DNA from: Armatimonadota bacterium
GTDB taxonomy: Bacteria > Armatimonadota > Zipacnadia > Zipacnadales > UBA11051
DNA: 64,000 nucleotides
Assembly (NCBI GenBank): GCA_013178155.1
Contig: JABLXH010000007.1
Span: 1 to 64,000 of the forward strand
Reading direction: 5' to 3'
Positions 25,186 through 33,380 of the stretch are shown piece after piece; position 1 is the stretch's first letter, and every line of letters starts with the position of its first letter. The notes beneath the pieces were generated by a model. That model saw only the letters and a program-made list of their open reading frames with translations. It was not told the DNA's origin and searched no databases. Position numbers and translations under genes: made by a program.

Positions 25186-26411
25186 CGCGGCACGTCCACC
25201 CTTCGGCCCTCCCAGGCCGACTGGTACGCCGCAAAGACGACGGCCGTAACGTCTCGCGCCAACGCCCAGCCGGACATCGGCTCGCGGTCATGGATGATGC
25301 AGTTCACGAAGTCCTGGATCTCCTGCTGGTAGCCGCTGGCCCACGCCTCGTCGGGCGAGGCGAAGTTCCACCCCTGCCGCGTGCTAATCTTCTCGGCCAG
25401 GTACTCGTCTCCGAAGCTGTCATCCGCCGGGCCGTAGGCCAGGACCGCATCGGTGGGGTTGAGGTTGGCCTCAATGCGACCGTTGGACAGAAAGACCTGC
25501 ATCCGGTTGTAGATGCCACCCAGCACCACATCCGACGAACACACGGTCGCCACCGACCCATCGTCGAAAGTGATGAACGCGCTGCCCCAGTCCTCGCAGT
25601 CCGCCAGGCCGGTCTTCAGGTACTTCCGCGGCTCGGCCACGAAGCTCTCGATGCGCGTCAGGAAAGCGGTCTCGGCGACCACCGAAGCGGGGCGGATGGG
25701 CTTGCCATAGCGGGCCAAGCCCTCGGCCCGCTTGATGTAAAGCGTGCCGCCGATGGGGTGGCTGCCCGTGCGCAGCAGCGCCCCGCCCCCGGCCAGGGCC
25801 CAGTACCTGGCGTAGGACGCATGGCTCCCCGGATGGCTCTCCTCGGCCACGATCCGCAGCACCGTTCCGCCGCCAGCCTCCACCAGTCGCCGCGCCTTCT
25901 GCACCGCCGGGGCATAGACCCAGTTCTCGGCATACATGAACTTCACGCCCGCCGCCCGCAGCGCCGCCTCCACCTCGTCACACTGCTGCATGACCGACGC
26001 CAACATCTCCGCACGTTCCACGAAGTTGCCGATGAGAGGCATCTCGCCTTCTGTGGGAGGGGTCTCTGACCCCGACCCCGCGCCGTCCCACAGCTCCCGC
26101 GTATACCCCGTGAAGGGCTTCTCGACGATGACGTGCTTGCCGGCCTGGGCGGCCAGCAGGGCCATCGGCGCGTGCAGGTTGGTGGGCGCGCAGACATCCA
26201 GCACGTCCAACTCGGTCTGCTCCAGCATCTCCTCAACGCTGGAGTAGACGCCCGGAATGCCATGCCTGCGCGCGAAGGCCTCGCGGCTCTCAGGCCGGGC
26301 CGAGGTTACCGCCACGACCCGCGCCTCGCAGCCGTGAACCTGCGCGAATGCCTCCGTATGAAAGTCGGCCGCAAACCCAGCGCCGACCATGCCGATGCGA
26401 ACCGTAGACAT
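25182..26411 (-). CDS. Gfo/Idh/MocA family oxidoreductase
   Basis: A 409-aa dehydrogenase-like protein. The NAD(P)-binding motif is RIGMVGAGFAADFHTEAF; VLDVCAPTNLHAPM and VIVEKPFTGY (the EKP lysine) follow, and GGGALLRTGSHPIGGTLY marks the second domain. An insertion after EKPFTGY (about 35 residues, GSGSETPPTEGEMP) is unusual for the family and is probably a surface loop. ATG 26411 follows GAGGAG by about 7 nt. It is translationally coupled to the EamA permease, suggesting import or export of the substrate or product. Confidence 0.92.
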   Translation of the reverse strand: MSTVRIGMVGAGFAADFHTEAFAQVHGCEARVVAVTSARPESREAFARRHGIPGVYSSVEEMLEQTELDVLDVCAPTNLHAPMALLAAQAGKHVIVEKPFTGYTRELWDGAGSGSETPPTEGEMPLIGNFVERAEMLASVMQQCDEVEAALRAAGVKFMYAENWVYAPAVQKARRLVEAGGGTVLRIVAEESHPGSHASYARYWALAGGGALLRTGSHPIGGTLYIKRAEGLARYGKPIRPASVVAETAFLTRIESFVAEPRKYLKTGLADCEDWGSAFITFDDGSVATVCSSDVVLGGIYNRMQVFLSNGRIEANLNPTDAVLAYGPADDSFGDEYLAEKISTRQGWNFASPDEAWASGYQQEIQDFVNCIIHDREPMSGWALARDVTAVVFAAYQSAWEGRRVDVPR

Positions 26412-26528
26412 CAAGGGCTCCTCGTATGTGTGTCTGATAAGCCATGGCGCCATGCCGCAAGAGGCAGGCCGGATCGCAGGCGTCCAAGTCCGGCGCCCGG
26501 CCTCCCCTCACTCACCGCTGGCGTCCCC

Positions 26529-27842
26529 CTAACTCCGGTGATGCCTGCTGCGCTTCCAGCGCCAGGGCTCATGGAAGTCGTAGAGGACGCGGAAGAGCGC
26601 CTCGGCGCGTTCGGGCTCGCGCCTGGCCAGGTCGGTCTGCTCCCCGGGGTCCGTCGGCAGGTGGTATAGCTCATTGGGCTTGCTGCCGCGGTGGTCTATG
26701 AACTTCCAGCCGTCGTCGGTGATGACCCCGGCGTTGTAGTTGAAGGCCCCCAGGAACAGGTGCTCCCGCACGCGATCGACCTGCCCGCGCATCAGAGGCA
26801 GCAGGTTGGTGCCGTCGAGCTCATGCGGCGGCCCGATGCCGGCGGCGGCGAGGACCGTAGGCAGGAAGTCCACATTGCTGGTCAGTCCAGGCACCCGCTG
26901 TCCGGCGGGCAGGTGTCCCGGCCAGCGCCAGATCTGCACCGTATGGGCCAGTTCCTCATAGAGGGGGTAGTTGAACTTGCGGATGGTGCCATGCTCTCCA
27001 AGAGGCACCCCGTGGTCGGAAAGCACGACCAGCAGCGTGTCTTCCGCCAGGTCCAGCTCATCCAGGACGGAGAACAGGCGGCCCATGTAGTGGTCGGTCT
27101 CGGTGGCGCAGGCGTTGGCCAGGGCGTGGATGTGCTCCAGGTCACCAGGCATGACCCAGTCCATCTCCGGGCCCATCGGCATGGGCAGGTACCGGCCGTC
27201 GTAACCGAAGCGCGGCTCGTACATGCTGCGCCAGGGCTCCGGGGCGTCCCACGGCTCATGGGGGTTGAAGTTGTCCAACCACAGAAAGAAAGGCTCCTGG
27301 CGGTGCGCCCGCAGCCACGCCTCGACCTCATCAATCATCATCTCGGGCAGGTACTTGCCATACTTGCGCAGGCAATACGCGCGGTTGGTCTTGGTCTTCG
27401 GGTAATAGAGAATCTCCTTTTCGGGGAAGCCTGGCGGGAAGAAGGCGTCGTCGTAGGGCAGCAAGGGCTGGTCGTCAATGGGCGGGAGGCACTTGCCCAT
27501 GGGGAAGTGCCGAAACTCCTGGAACCCCCGGTCCATGCGGGCGCCACTGTTGAACGGAGTGTCGCTGAAGGCGGCGGTCCGATACCCTGCGGCCTGGAAC
27601 AGCTCGGCGATGTGGAGGTCTCTGTCCTCCAGCTCCTTCCAGGGGCGGTTGGTGAAGGTGTAGGTACCCGCGACCAGCGCGGTACGGGAGGGGATGGTGT
27701 TAGGAAACTCAGCATAGCACCGCTCTAATAGCACGCCCTGGGCGGAGAGGGCGTCCAGGTGAGGCGTCTGTACCACGGATGGGCCATAGCAGCCCACCTT
27801 GTCGTGGCGCAGCGAATCCAGTACGACAACAAGCACGTTCAC
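26529..27842 (-). CDS. Sulfatase-family hydrolase with Thr at the formylglycine position
   Basis: A 437-aa alkaline-phosphatase-superfamily protein without signal peptide. The N-terminal metal motif VLVVVLDSLRHDKVGCYG has Asp9 but Ser at the second Asp; metal ligands continue in SDHGVPLGEHG. The site that should read C/S-x-P-S-R reads T49-I-P-S-R, so formylglycine cannot be made there. Thr is the nucleophile in some relatives such as nucleotide pyrophosphatases, so a phosphodiesterase-like role is possible. The C-terminus (NELYHLPTDPGEQTDLA) is a typical sulfatase ending. I chose GTG 27842, which has AAGGGG about 8 nt upstream; ATG 27866 would add eight residues. Confidence 0.82.
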   Translation of the reverse strand: MNVLVVVLDSLRHDKVGCYGPSVVQTPHLDALSAQGVLLERCYAEFPNTIPSRTALVAGTYTFTNRPWKELEDRDLHIAELFQAAGYRTAAFSDTPFNSGARMDRGFQEFRHFPMGKCLPPIDDQPLLPYDDAFFPPGFPEKEILYYPKTKTNRAYCLRKYGKYLPEMMIDEVEAWLRAHRQEPFFLWLDNFNPHEPWDAPEPWRSMYEPRFGYDGRYLPMPMGPEMDWVMPGDLEHIHALANACATETDHYMGRLFSVLDELDLAEDTLLVVLSDHGVPLGEHGTIRKFNYPLYEELAHTVQIWRWPGHLPAGQRVPGLTSNVDFLPTVLAAAGIGPPHELDGTNLLPLMRGQVDRVREHLFLGAFNYNAGVITDDGWKFIDHRGSKPNELYHLPTDPGEQTDLARREPERAEALFRVLYDFHEPWRWKRSRHHRS

Positions 27843-28030
27843 AGCGAAAACCCCTTCGTCAAGCACGGTGCGGCCGGTGCCGACCGGTTCACTTCGACTG
27901 GCGCTAGGCTATGCGCCCCGACCGCCCATCATACCTGCTGTCTGTTCCCGCGGGAAGGACTTAGTGGTGTCACCACGAAAAGAGCTTGCATCGCCCGGCA
28001 TCCCATGCCTTCGTTTCGGAGGTGCGCACC

Positions 28031-29824
28031 ATGAGCCCTCTCTTCCGGTACCTTGCCCTGCTGCTGGCTCTCATTGCGCCACTCACCGTGGTTGCTGCGC
28101 AACGCAGCCGGCTGCCTGAACGCAAGAAGCTCATCGAGTATGGCTGGGACGTGCCCACACCCGAGTACGTCCGGGCGCACATCCGCGAGATGGAGAAGAA
28201 GCCCTTCGATGGCGTCATCTTTCGCCTGAAGGGGCCCCACCATGGCAACATCTTTCAGGGCGGCAAGTGGAACGAAGCCGACTACGAGGCGGACTTCGCC
28301 GACCTCAGGGCCATCGAGTGGGAGAGGTTCACCGACAACTTCCTGATGATGTACGCCGCCTCGGATATGGACTGGTTCAGCGACAGCGACTGGGAAGGCG
28401 TACTGAGCAACGTCCGTCTTATGGCGCGGGCCGCCAGAGCCGGCCGCTGTGGCCTGGCCTTTGATGCTGAGCCCTATGGTAAGAACCCTTGGGCCTACCG
28501 GGAGCAGAAGTGGGCGCAGACGAAGTCCTGGGATGATTACAAAGCCAAGGCCTTCCAGCGCGGCCAGCAGTTCATCCGCGCCATCGAAACCGAGTTGCCG
28601 CGGTGCACACTGGTCACCCTGTTCACCTACAGCCTCTTCCGTGGTCATATGGACCAGAAGGATCCGGCCAAGCTCCAGGAGGCTCTGCAGGGAGAGGGTT
28701 ACGGCCTGTACCTGCCCTTCCTGAACGGAATCCTGACCGCCATGGGGCCGGGCATCACGCTGACCGACGGCAATGAACCCTCCTACTACTACCAGGATTC
28801 CGAGTCCTATTTCAGCGTCTACCACGCCATGCGCCAGGGCGCGCTGAAGCTCATTCCGCGTTCCATGGTTGACAAGTTCCTGACCCAGACCCAGGCCTCG
28901 CAGGCGCTGTATATGGACTACGTCTTCGCCCGGGTGCCCTGGAAGGGCATTCCCGCCCTGTGGATGACACCCGAGGAGCAGGCCCAGTGGTTCCAGCACA
29001 ATGTCTACTACGCGCTCAAGACCACCGACGAGTACGTGTGGCTGTACAGTGAGAAGATGAGCTGGTGGGAGAACCGGGATATTCCGCCGGGCATGGAGGA
29101 GGCGGTCAGAAAGGCACGGGAACTCATCGCCGGGGGACAGCCACTAGGCTACTCCATGGACGAGATCATGCAGCGCGTTCGAGCCAAGCAGGAGCAGGAG
29201 ATCGCCGAGAAGCTGATCCGTCGGCGGGCAGACATCCCTCGCCTCACGAGCGCTCCGCCCGTGCTCGACGGAGACATCAGCGATCCGGCCTGGCAGGGGA
29301 GGGCGAGGCTCGAGCCCTTCGTGCCCACCTTCGGCAACGACCCGGATAGCCTCAAAGCAACCACTACCGCCTGCGCTACCTGGGATGACGCTAATCTCTA
29401 CATAGCCGCGGATTGCGCCGAACCGGAAATGGTAGCTGTGAAAATCGTCGGCTCCGCGCACGACGATCCCGTCTGGGAGGGTGACAGTCTCGACATCATC
29501 CTCAGCGCAGACCCCGGGGGCTCGCCCTACCTCCACCTCATCGTCAACCCACGGGGCGTTCGTTGGGATGCCCGGTTCACCAGCGCCAACGACGTGTCGT
29601 GGGACCCCGACTGGCGCGTCGGTGCCCTACGCAGCAAGAGCGGCTGGGCAGTGGAGGCCGCGATCCCCTGGTCGGCCCTTGCCCTGACGCCCCAGCCGGG
29701 GCTCAGCCTGCGCGCCAACCTGTGCCGCAACCGCCGACCTGGCGGCGGCGAACTGTCTAGCTGGTCGCAAGTCGTCCGCGGGTTCCTCGAGCCCGAGCAC
29801 AGCGGCGAATGGGTGCTGCGCTAG
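28031..29824 (+). CDS. Secreted protein with C-terminal CBM9-like domain
   Basis: A 597-aa exported protein; ATG 28031 has GGAGG about 9 nt upstream, and the signal MSPLFRYLALLLALIAPLTVVAA follows. Residues 25-380 look like a TIM barrel: LIEYGWDVPTPEYVR, FDGVIFRLKG, CGLAFDAEPYG and KTTDEYVWLYSEKMSWW. FDAEPYG has a potential catalytic acid, but I cannot name the family. The last ~175 residues form a CBM9/DOMON-like sandwich (PVLDGDISDPAWQ, VWEGDSLDIIL, SGWAVEAAIPWSALAL), a module that binds sugar ends. It is probably a glycan-active enzyme. It is divergent from the sulfatase-family gene and convergent with the porin-like gene. Confidence 0.75.
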   Translation: MSPLFRYLALLLALIAPLTVVAAQRSRLPERKKLIEYGWDVPTPEYVRAHIREMEKKPFDGVIFRLKGPHHGNIFQGGKWNEADYEADFADLRAIEWERFTDNFLMMYAASDMDWFSDSDWEGVLSNVRLMARAARAGRCGLAFDAEPYGKNPWAYREQKWAQTKSWDDYKAKAFQRGQQFIRAIETELPRCTLVTLFTYSLFRGHMDQKDPAKLQEALQGEGYGLYLPFLNGILTAMGPGITLTDGNEPSYYYQDSESYFSVYHAMRQGALKLIPRSMVDKFLTQTQASQALYMDYVFARVPWKGIPALWMTPEEQAQWFQHNVYYALKTTDEYVWLYSEKMSWWENRDIPPGMEEAVRKARELIAGGQPLGYSMDEIMQRVRAKQEQEIAEKLIRRRADIPRLTSAPPVLDGDISDPAWQGRARLEPFVPTFGNDPDSLKATTTACATWDDANLYIAADCAEPEMVAVKIVGSAHDDPVWEGDSLDIILSADPGGSPYLHLIVNPRGVRWDARFTSANDVSWDPDWRVGALRSKSGWAVEAAIPWSALALTPQPGLSLRANLCRNRRPGGGELSSWSQVVRGFLEPEHSGEWVLR

Positions 29825-29835
29825 GGCCGTGGCCC

Positions 29836-30837
29836 TCAGTACGCCACCTGGTACTGCAGGCCCCAGTTCGTGAAACTGCCGCCCTTGCCGTCGTCGTAGC
29901 TTTCGGCCTGCAGGGTGAACTGATCGGCCTTGGTGCGGTACCACACCAGGCCGGCAGTGTCGCGGGTGAAGTCATCGCTGCCGCCGAAGTCATACATGTC
30001 ATAGCGGTAGAAAACGGTGACGGGGCGGCTGCCCAGAGCATACTCGGCCTGGCCGTACCAGCCCATCACGTCCTTGCCCAGGTCCTCGCCATCATAGTAC
30101 TCGGCCTGCAGAGCCCAGTGCTCCGGGAAGACGTACCGGGCGTGCAGCCCCAGCAGGTCGTCCTGGTAGTCAGTGAGTATGCCACTGGCTCGGTGCGTGC
30201 GGTCGGCGCTGCGGTAGCTTGCGCCGACGACGCCCTTGCGCGGCAGGGGCCACTGCACCCGGGCATACCACGCCTCGCTGTCCGTGTCCTTGTCTCCCTT
30301 CTTGTCCAGGTCCTGCCACCGCGTGATGCCGTCGGACAAACCGACCGAGACCTGAGGCCAGCTACCACTGGTCGGCATCCAGTGCAGATAGACGCCCGTG
30401 TCTCTTTCGCCAGGGAAGAGCTTGAGTGCGGCCTGAGACCGCTCCAGAGGGATGATCTTCGCGTTCGACATGGGCACCTCGATGCCGAAGGTGGCGCTGT
30501 TATACCCGAGCGTACTACTCAGCTCCTGCGTGAGCTGGTGCTCCAGATACCAGTTCTTGTACTCGATGCCCTTCACCCCGTTGGTGTCGTCGAAGCCGGC
30601 GATTTCAATCTGTACGCGCGCCTTGGTCCGCTCTCCGAGCTTGCCGTCCACCGTGAGACGCATGCGACGCAGGTCAAAGGTGTCCGGCATGGGGGATAGG
30701 TCGCTATCCCATTCATTGTACCGCATCTGCAACCAGCCACTGAACTTCAGTTCGGCTGCCCCAACCCCTCCGACGACCAAGAGCATGGAAGCGATGCAAG
30801 CGGCCCTTAGGACTCCTGTGGCACTCAAATCAGTCAC
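29836..30837 (-). CDS. Outer-membrane porin-like beta-barrel protein
   Basis: A 333-aa protein with signal peptide (VLRAACIASMLLVVGGVGAAE) and then FSGWLQMRYNEWD, the opening of OprO/OprP-like porins. Alternating amphipathic strands fill the rest, and the chain ends in the aromatic QYQVAY, the usual C-terminal signature for BAM-assembled outer-membrane barrels. It supports a diderm envelope. A phosphate-selective or general porin role is inferred. GTG 30837 is the longest start, but GAGGTGA lies at ideal spacing before an in-frame TTG at 30828, which may be the true start. A predicted promoter and a leader hairpin lie upstream. Confidence 0.8.
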   Translation of the reverse strand: MTDLSATGVLRAACIASMLLVVGGVGAAELKFSGWLQMRYNEWDSDLSPMPDTFDLRRMRLTVDGKLGERTKARVQIEIAGFDDTNGVKGIEYKNWYLEHQLTQELSSTLGYNSATFGIEVPMSNAKIIPLERSQAALKLFPGERDTGVYLHWMPTSGSWPQVSVGLSDGITRWQDLDKKGDKDTDSEAWYARVQWPLPRKGVVGASYRSADRTHRASGILTDYQDDLLGLHARYVFPEHWALQAEYYDGEDLGKDVMGWYGQAEYALGSRPVTVFYRYDMYDFGGSDDFTRDTAGLVWYRTKADQFTLQAESYDDGKGGSFTNWGLQYQVAY

Positions 30838-30905
30838 CTCATTCCAACGGGTGGCACTGAGAGAGGGCCTCCGTCTGAAGGCCCCTGTTGGTGCGGCTCC
30901 CGCCT

Positions 30906-30934
30906 ATGGTAGCGGAACAGTCCGCACAGGTAAA
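30906..30934 (-). promoter_or_regulatory. Predicted promoter of the porin-like gene
   Basis: On the minus strand TTTACC (30934-30929) and TACCAT (30911-30906) are separated by 17 bp, each matching four of six consensus bases. Transcription would start near 30899, giving a leader of about 65 nt that contains the hairpin next to the ribosome-binding site. Confidence 0.45.
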
Positions 30935-31048
30935 GCGCGATATTGGAGCATTGCACGCAAGAATCGCCGACGCCGGCGGAGGGACCCACCGGCGCCGATG
31001 CAGCTCAGCCGGGCAGACCGTAGCCCGTTCATCCCGGTCGGTAGCGCA

Positions 31049-31061
31049 AGGTGTGACACCT
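31049..31061. promoter_or_regulatory. Operator-like inverted repeat
   Basis: AGGTGTGACACCT is a perfect inverted repeat of two 6-bp arms around a central G. It is a typical size for a dimeric regulator. It lies about 210 bp upstream of the porin start and downstream of the aldo/keto reductase stop. No regulator gene is adjacent, so its partner is unknown. Confidence 0.35.
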
Positions 31062-31215
31062 GCCGTGCAGATTAGGGCCTGCTTGCTCATGCCGTCCGAC
31101 TGTGCGCTACCATATCATCTGAACAACGCGACGGTCGCGGATGTTCCAGTGATCCGCACCACATATCATGGCGTCTGTGCGGGCAACAGATGAACGGGTT
31201 GGCCCTGGTCCATCG

Positions 31216-32187
31216 CTACGGGGCCAGAGTCTCGGGCAGGGGGAACAGGTCGCAGCACTTCCGATAGATGTCATCGGGCAGCTCTATGTCGGCAGCCGCG
31301 ATGTTATCCCGCCACTGGGAAACCTTCGTCACGCCGCCGATGACGGAGGTCACCGCCGGGTGCTTCAGACACCAGGCCAGCGCCAACTGTGCCGTGGTGA
31401 TTCCCAGCTTCTCCGCCAGCTTGCCCAGCTTCTGCACCCGTCTGAGGTTGGCATCCTTCAGATACAGGTCGGTCATGATCTTGTTCTTGGCTTCGTCAGC
31501 TCCACGGCTATCAGGCGGCGGAGCCTGGCCGGGCAGGTACTTGCCGGTCAGCACGCCGTGGGCGAGCGGGGAGAAGACCACATTGCCCATACCCAACTTC
31601 TGGGTCGTCGGGAAGACCTCTGGCTCTGGGTTGCGCCAGAGCAGCGAATACCGTGGCTGATTGCTGGCCAGCGGTCGCGCGCCGATGCGGTACGCGGTGT
31701 CATAGGCTTCCTGCATCAGCGAGGCCGGCCACTCGCTGCAGCCCCAGTACAGGATCTTGCCCTCGCGCGCCAGGTCCTCCATGACGCGGATAGTCTCCTC
31801 CACCGGCGTCCCCGGATCGGGCCGGTGGCACTGGTAGATATCAATGTAATCAGTCTGCAGGCGCCGCAGGCTGGCATGGCACTGCTCGCGGATGTGCTTC
31901 GCCGACAGCCCCCGGTCGTTGACTCCTGGCCCCATGGGCGCCCAGACCTTCGTCGCCAGCACGAAGGATTCCCGCGGGTAGTCCTTGAGTATCTTGCCGA
32001 AGACCACCTCGGCCTGGCCATTGGCGTACGCATTGGCCGTGTCGAACCAGTTGACGCCCGAGTCGAAGGCCACCTTCACACACTCGGCAGCCACATCATC
32101 ATCCACGTGCAGCCCAAAGGTCAGCCAGCTCCCCAACCCCACCGTACTGATCTGCACCCCCCACTTGCCCAGATGTCGGTACTGCAT
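31216..32187 (-). CDS. Aldo/keto reductase
   Basis: A 323-aa NADPH-dependent oxidoreductase of the AKR superfamily, most like the Kv-beta/YghZ branch. The catalytic tetrad is visible: Asp in NWFDTANAY, Tyr in the same motif, Lys in FVLATKVW and His in YIDIYQCHRPD. The cofactor-binding end has VFSPLAHGVLTGKY, TTAQLALAWCLKHPAVTSVIGG and NIAAADIEL. The physiological substrate is unknown; sugars and aldehydes are typical. ATG 32187 is chosen because GGAGGAGG lies about 8 nt upstream; GTG 32193 is too close to it. It is divergent from the DMT permease. Confidence 0.93.
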   Translation of the reverse strand: MQYRHLGKWGVQISTVGLGSWLTFGLHVDDDVAAECVKVAFDSGVNWFDTANAYANGQAEVVFGKILKDYPRESFVLATKVWAPMGPGVNDRGLSAKHIREQCHASLRRLQTDYIDIYQCHRPDPGTPVEETIRVMEDLAREGKILYWGCSEWPASLMQEAYDTAYRIGARPLASNQPRYSLLWRNPEPEVFPTTQKLGMGNVVFSPLAHGVLTGKYLPGQAPPPDSRGADEAKNKIMTDLYLKDANLRRVQKLGKLAEKLGITTAQLALAWCLKHPAVTSVIGGVTKVSQWRDNIAAADIELPDDIYRKCCDLFPLPETLAP

Positions 32188-32376
32188 GTTCACTGCCTCC
32201 TCCGCATCTTAGTCACCACGCCCCTTCGCGCCGCGCCTTCCTGTGACCTGCCGGGGAGGAGCGCGGGTGGCGCGCAGTGAAGGGGCCACACGTTCGTCAG
32301 ACCCGTGTAATGAACCGCCCTTCCGGTGGCACTATACAGACAGAGACTGGTCCGCACTGGCGGCCCCGTATTCCCC

Positions 32377-32405
32377 TTGCCGCCTCGCCGGCTTCCCTGT
32401 ATCAT
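32377..32405 (+). promoter_or_regulatory. Promoter of the DMT permease, nearly leaderless
   Basis: TTGCCG (32377-32382) and TATCAT (32400-32405) are 17 bp apart. The expected start of transcription, near 32412, is only about 3 nt before ATG 32415. There is no Shine-Dalgarno sequence, so the mRNA is probably leaderless. The promoter also supports 32415 as the original start of the interrupted gene. Confidence 0.55.
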
Positions 32406-32414
32406 CCCCCCGCC

Positions 32415-33251
32415 ATGATCTTCTTCATCCTTGCGCCGCTGTGATTTGCCGCCTTCAGTCTCATCGTCCGCCAGTCCCAGCGCCTGCACCTGGATATGCT
32501 GGTGGTGGGCGCGACCAACTACGTCTGCGCGGCACTCGTTTTCGCCTCGCTCTGGGCGGTGCAGGGCGTGTCCGCCCACCCGCAGGTGACGCCGTTGGGG
32601 CTGGTCGCCGGGGTCATCTATGTCAGCGGCTTCTTCGTGCTCATCGCCACCATGCGCGATCGGGGGGTTTCCCTCGCGGCGGCGCTGATGCAGCTTTCGG
32701 TGCTGATCCCCATGGTCGCCTCGCTGCTGGTCTGGCACGAGGCCCTGCAGCCGATGCGTGCTGTCGGCGCGGTCCTGTGCCTGGTGGCGATGCCGCTGCT
32801 CGTGCTCGACAAGGGGGTCACGTCCGAGCCGCTGAACTGGCGGCGGGTGGTGCTGTTCGTGGGGATGTTCCTGATGAACGGGCTGGCGCTGCTGTGCTCC
32901 AAGGTGTTTGAGGCGATGGGCCTGCCGGCGCAGCTCTACCAGTTCAGCGCCCTGCTGTTCGGCACCGCGGCCGTCGGAGGGGTACTCGTCGCAGGGCTAT
33001 GGCGCTGCAGGGTGACGGGTCCGGGACTGTTTTGGGGCGTGCTGCTGGGTCTCAGCAACGCCGGCGCGGTGCTCTGCCTGATCATGGCTCTCCAGCAGTA
33101 CGCCGGCTTCGTCGTCTTCCCCGTGATCTCCGCCCTCAGCCTGGCCGCCGTCGTCATCTACGCGGCGCTGGTGTGGCGCGAGGTGCCGGGCAAGGTCGGC
33201 TGGATCGGCCTGGGGCTGACCGTCGCGGCGGCGGTGCTGGCGAATCTGTAG
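32415..33251 (+). pseudogene. DMT/EamA-like permease interrupted by one in-frame TGA
   Basis: From ATG 32415 the frame reads MIFFILAPL, then TGA at 32442-32444, then FAAFSLIVRQSQRLHLDM and on without another lesion to 33251. With TGG (Trp) in place of TGA this would be a normal first membrane helix of a 278-residue DMT-type permease. The remaining 251 codons from ATG 32496 encode about eight more hydrophobic helices, ending with a typical LVWREVPG helix pair. ATG 32496 has no ribosome-binding site, and starting there would drop the first helix. Neighbouring genes end in TGA, so the codon is not reassigned. A recent mutation, a sequencing error or strain variation is most likely. Confidence 0.72.
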
Positions 33252-33264
33252 GGCAATGAGCGCA

Positions 33265-33334
33265 GGGGGCCACCGCCAGGCCTGCCTGGCCGTGAAGGAC
33301 GAAGGCCCTGCCAACAGGGCTGGCAGTGGCCCCC
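33265..33334. repeat. Branched 70-nt inverted-repeat element
   Basis: The outer arms GGGGGCCAC (33265-33273) and GTGGCCCCC (33326-33334) pair over 9 bp. After one C-A mismatch, GCCAG (33275-33279) pairs with CTGGC (33320-33324). Inside, CCAGG/CCTGG (33276-33280 with 33285-33289) and GCCCTG/CAGGGC (33305-33310 with 33315-33320) form two alternative small hairpins. It lies between the stops of the permease and the BNR gene. It may be a bidirectional terminator, a REP/BIME-like element or another structured repeat. Confidence 0.55.
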
Positions 33335-33380
33335 GTGCAGGCGTCTTTCGTGGGCCTGCGAAGAACAGGCCGATAGGACG

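Larger units (their letters stand above)
30838..31215. other. Intergenic region between porin and aldo/keto reductase, 378 bp
   Basis: No convincing gene lies here. On the minus strand there is a predicted porin promoter and a leader hairpin, GGGCCT (30865-30870) with AGGCCC (30879-30884), just upstream of the porin ribosome-binding site. A perfect 13-bp inverted repeat lies at 31049-31061. The sequence CATATCAT occurs twice, about 50 bp apart, near 31109 and 31161. Short open frames across this stretch lack ribosome-binding sites and protein-like composition. Confidence 0.55.

Noticed and set aside
30839-31193. Short open frames on both strands in the 378-bp gap by the porin
   Set aside because: They lack Shine-Dalgarno sites and have shuffled composition; the stretch is better read as regulatory.
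32442-32444. TGA as selenocysteine or as a reassigned Trp codon
   Set aside because: The neighbouring residue context has no Sec-protein resemblance, no SECIS-like hairpin with a clear apical loop was seen directly after it, and many other genes here end with TGA.
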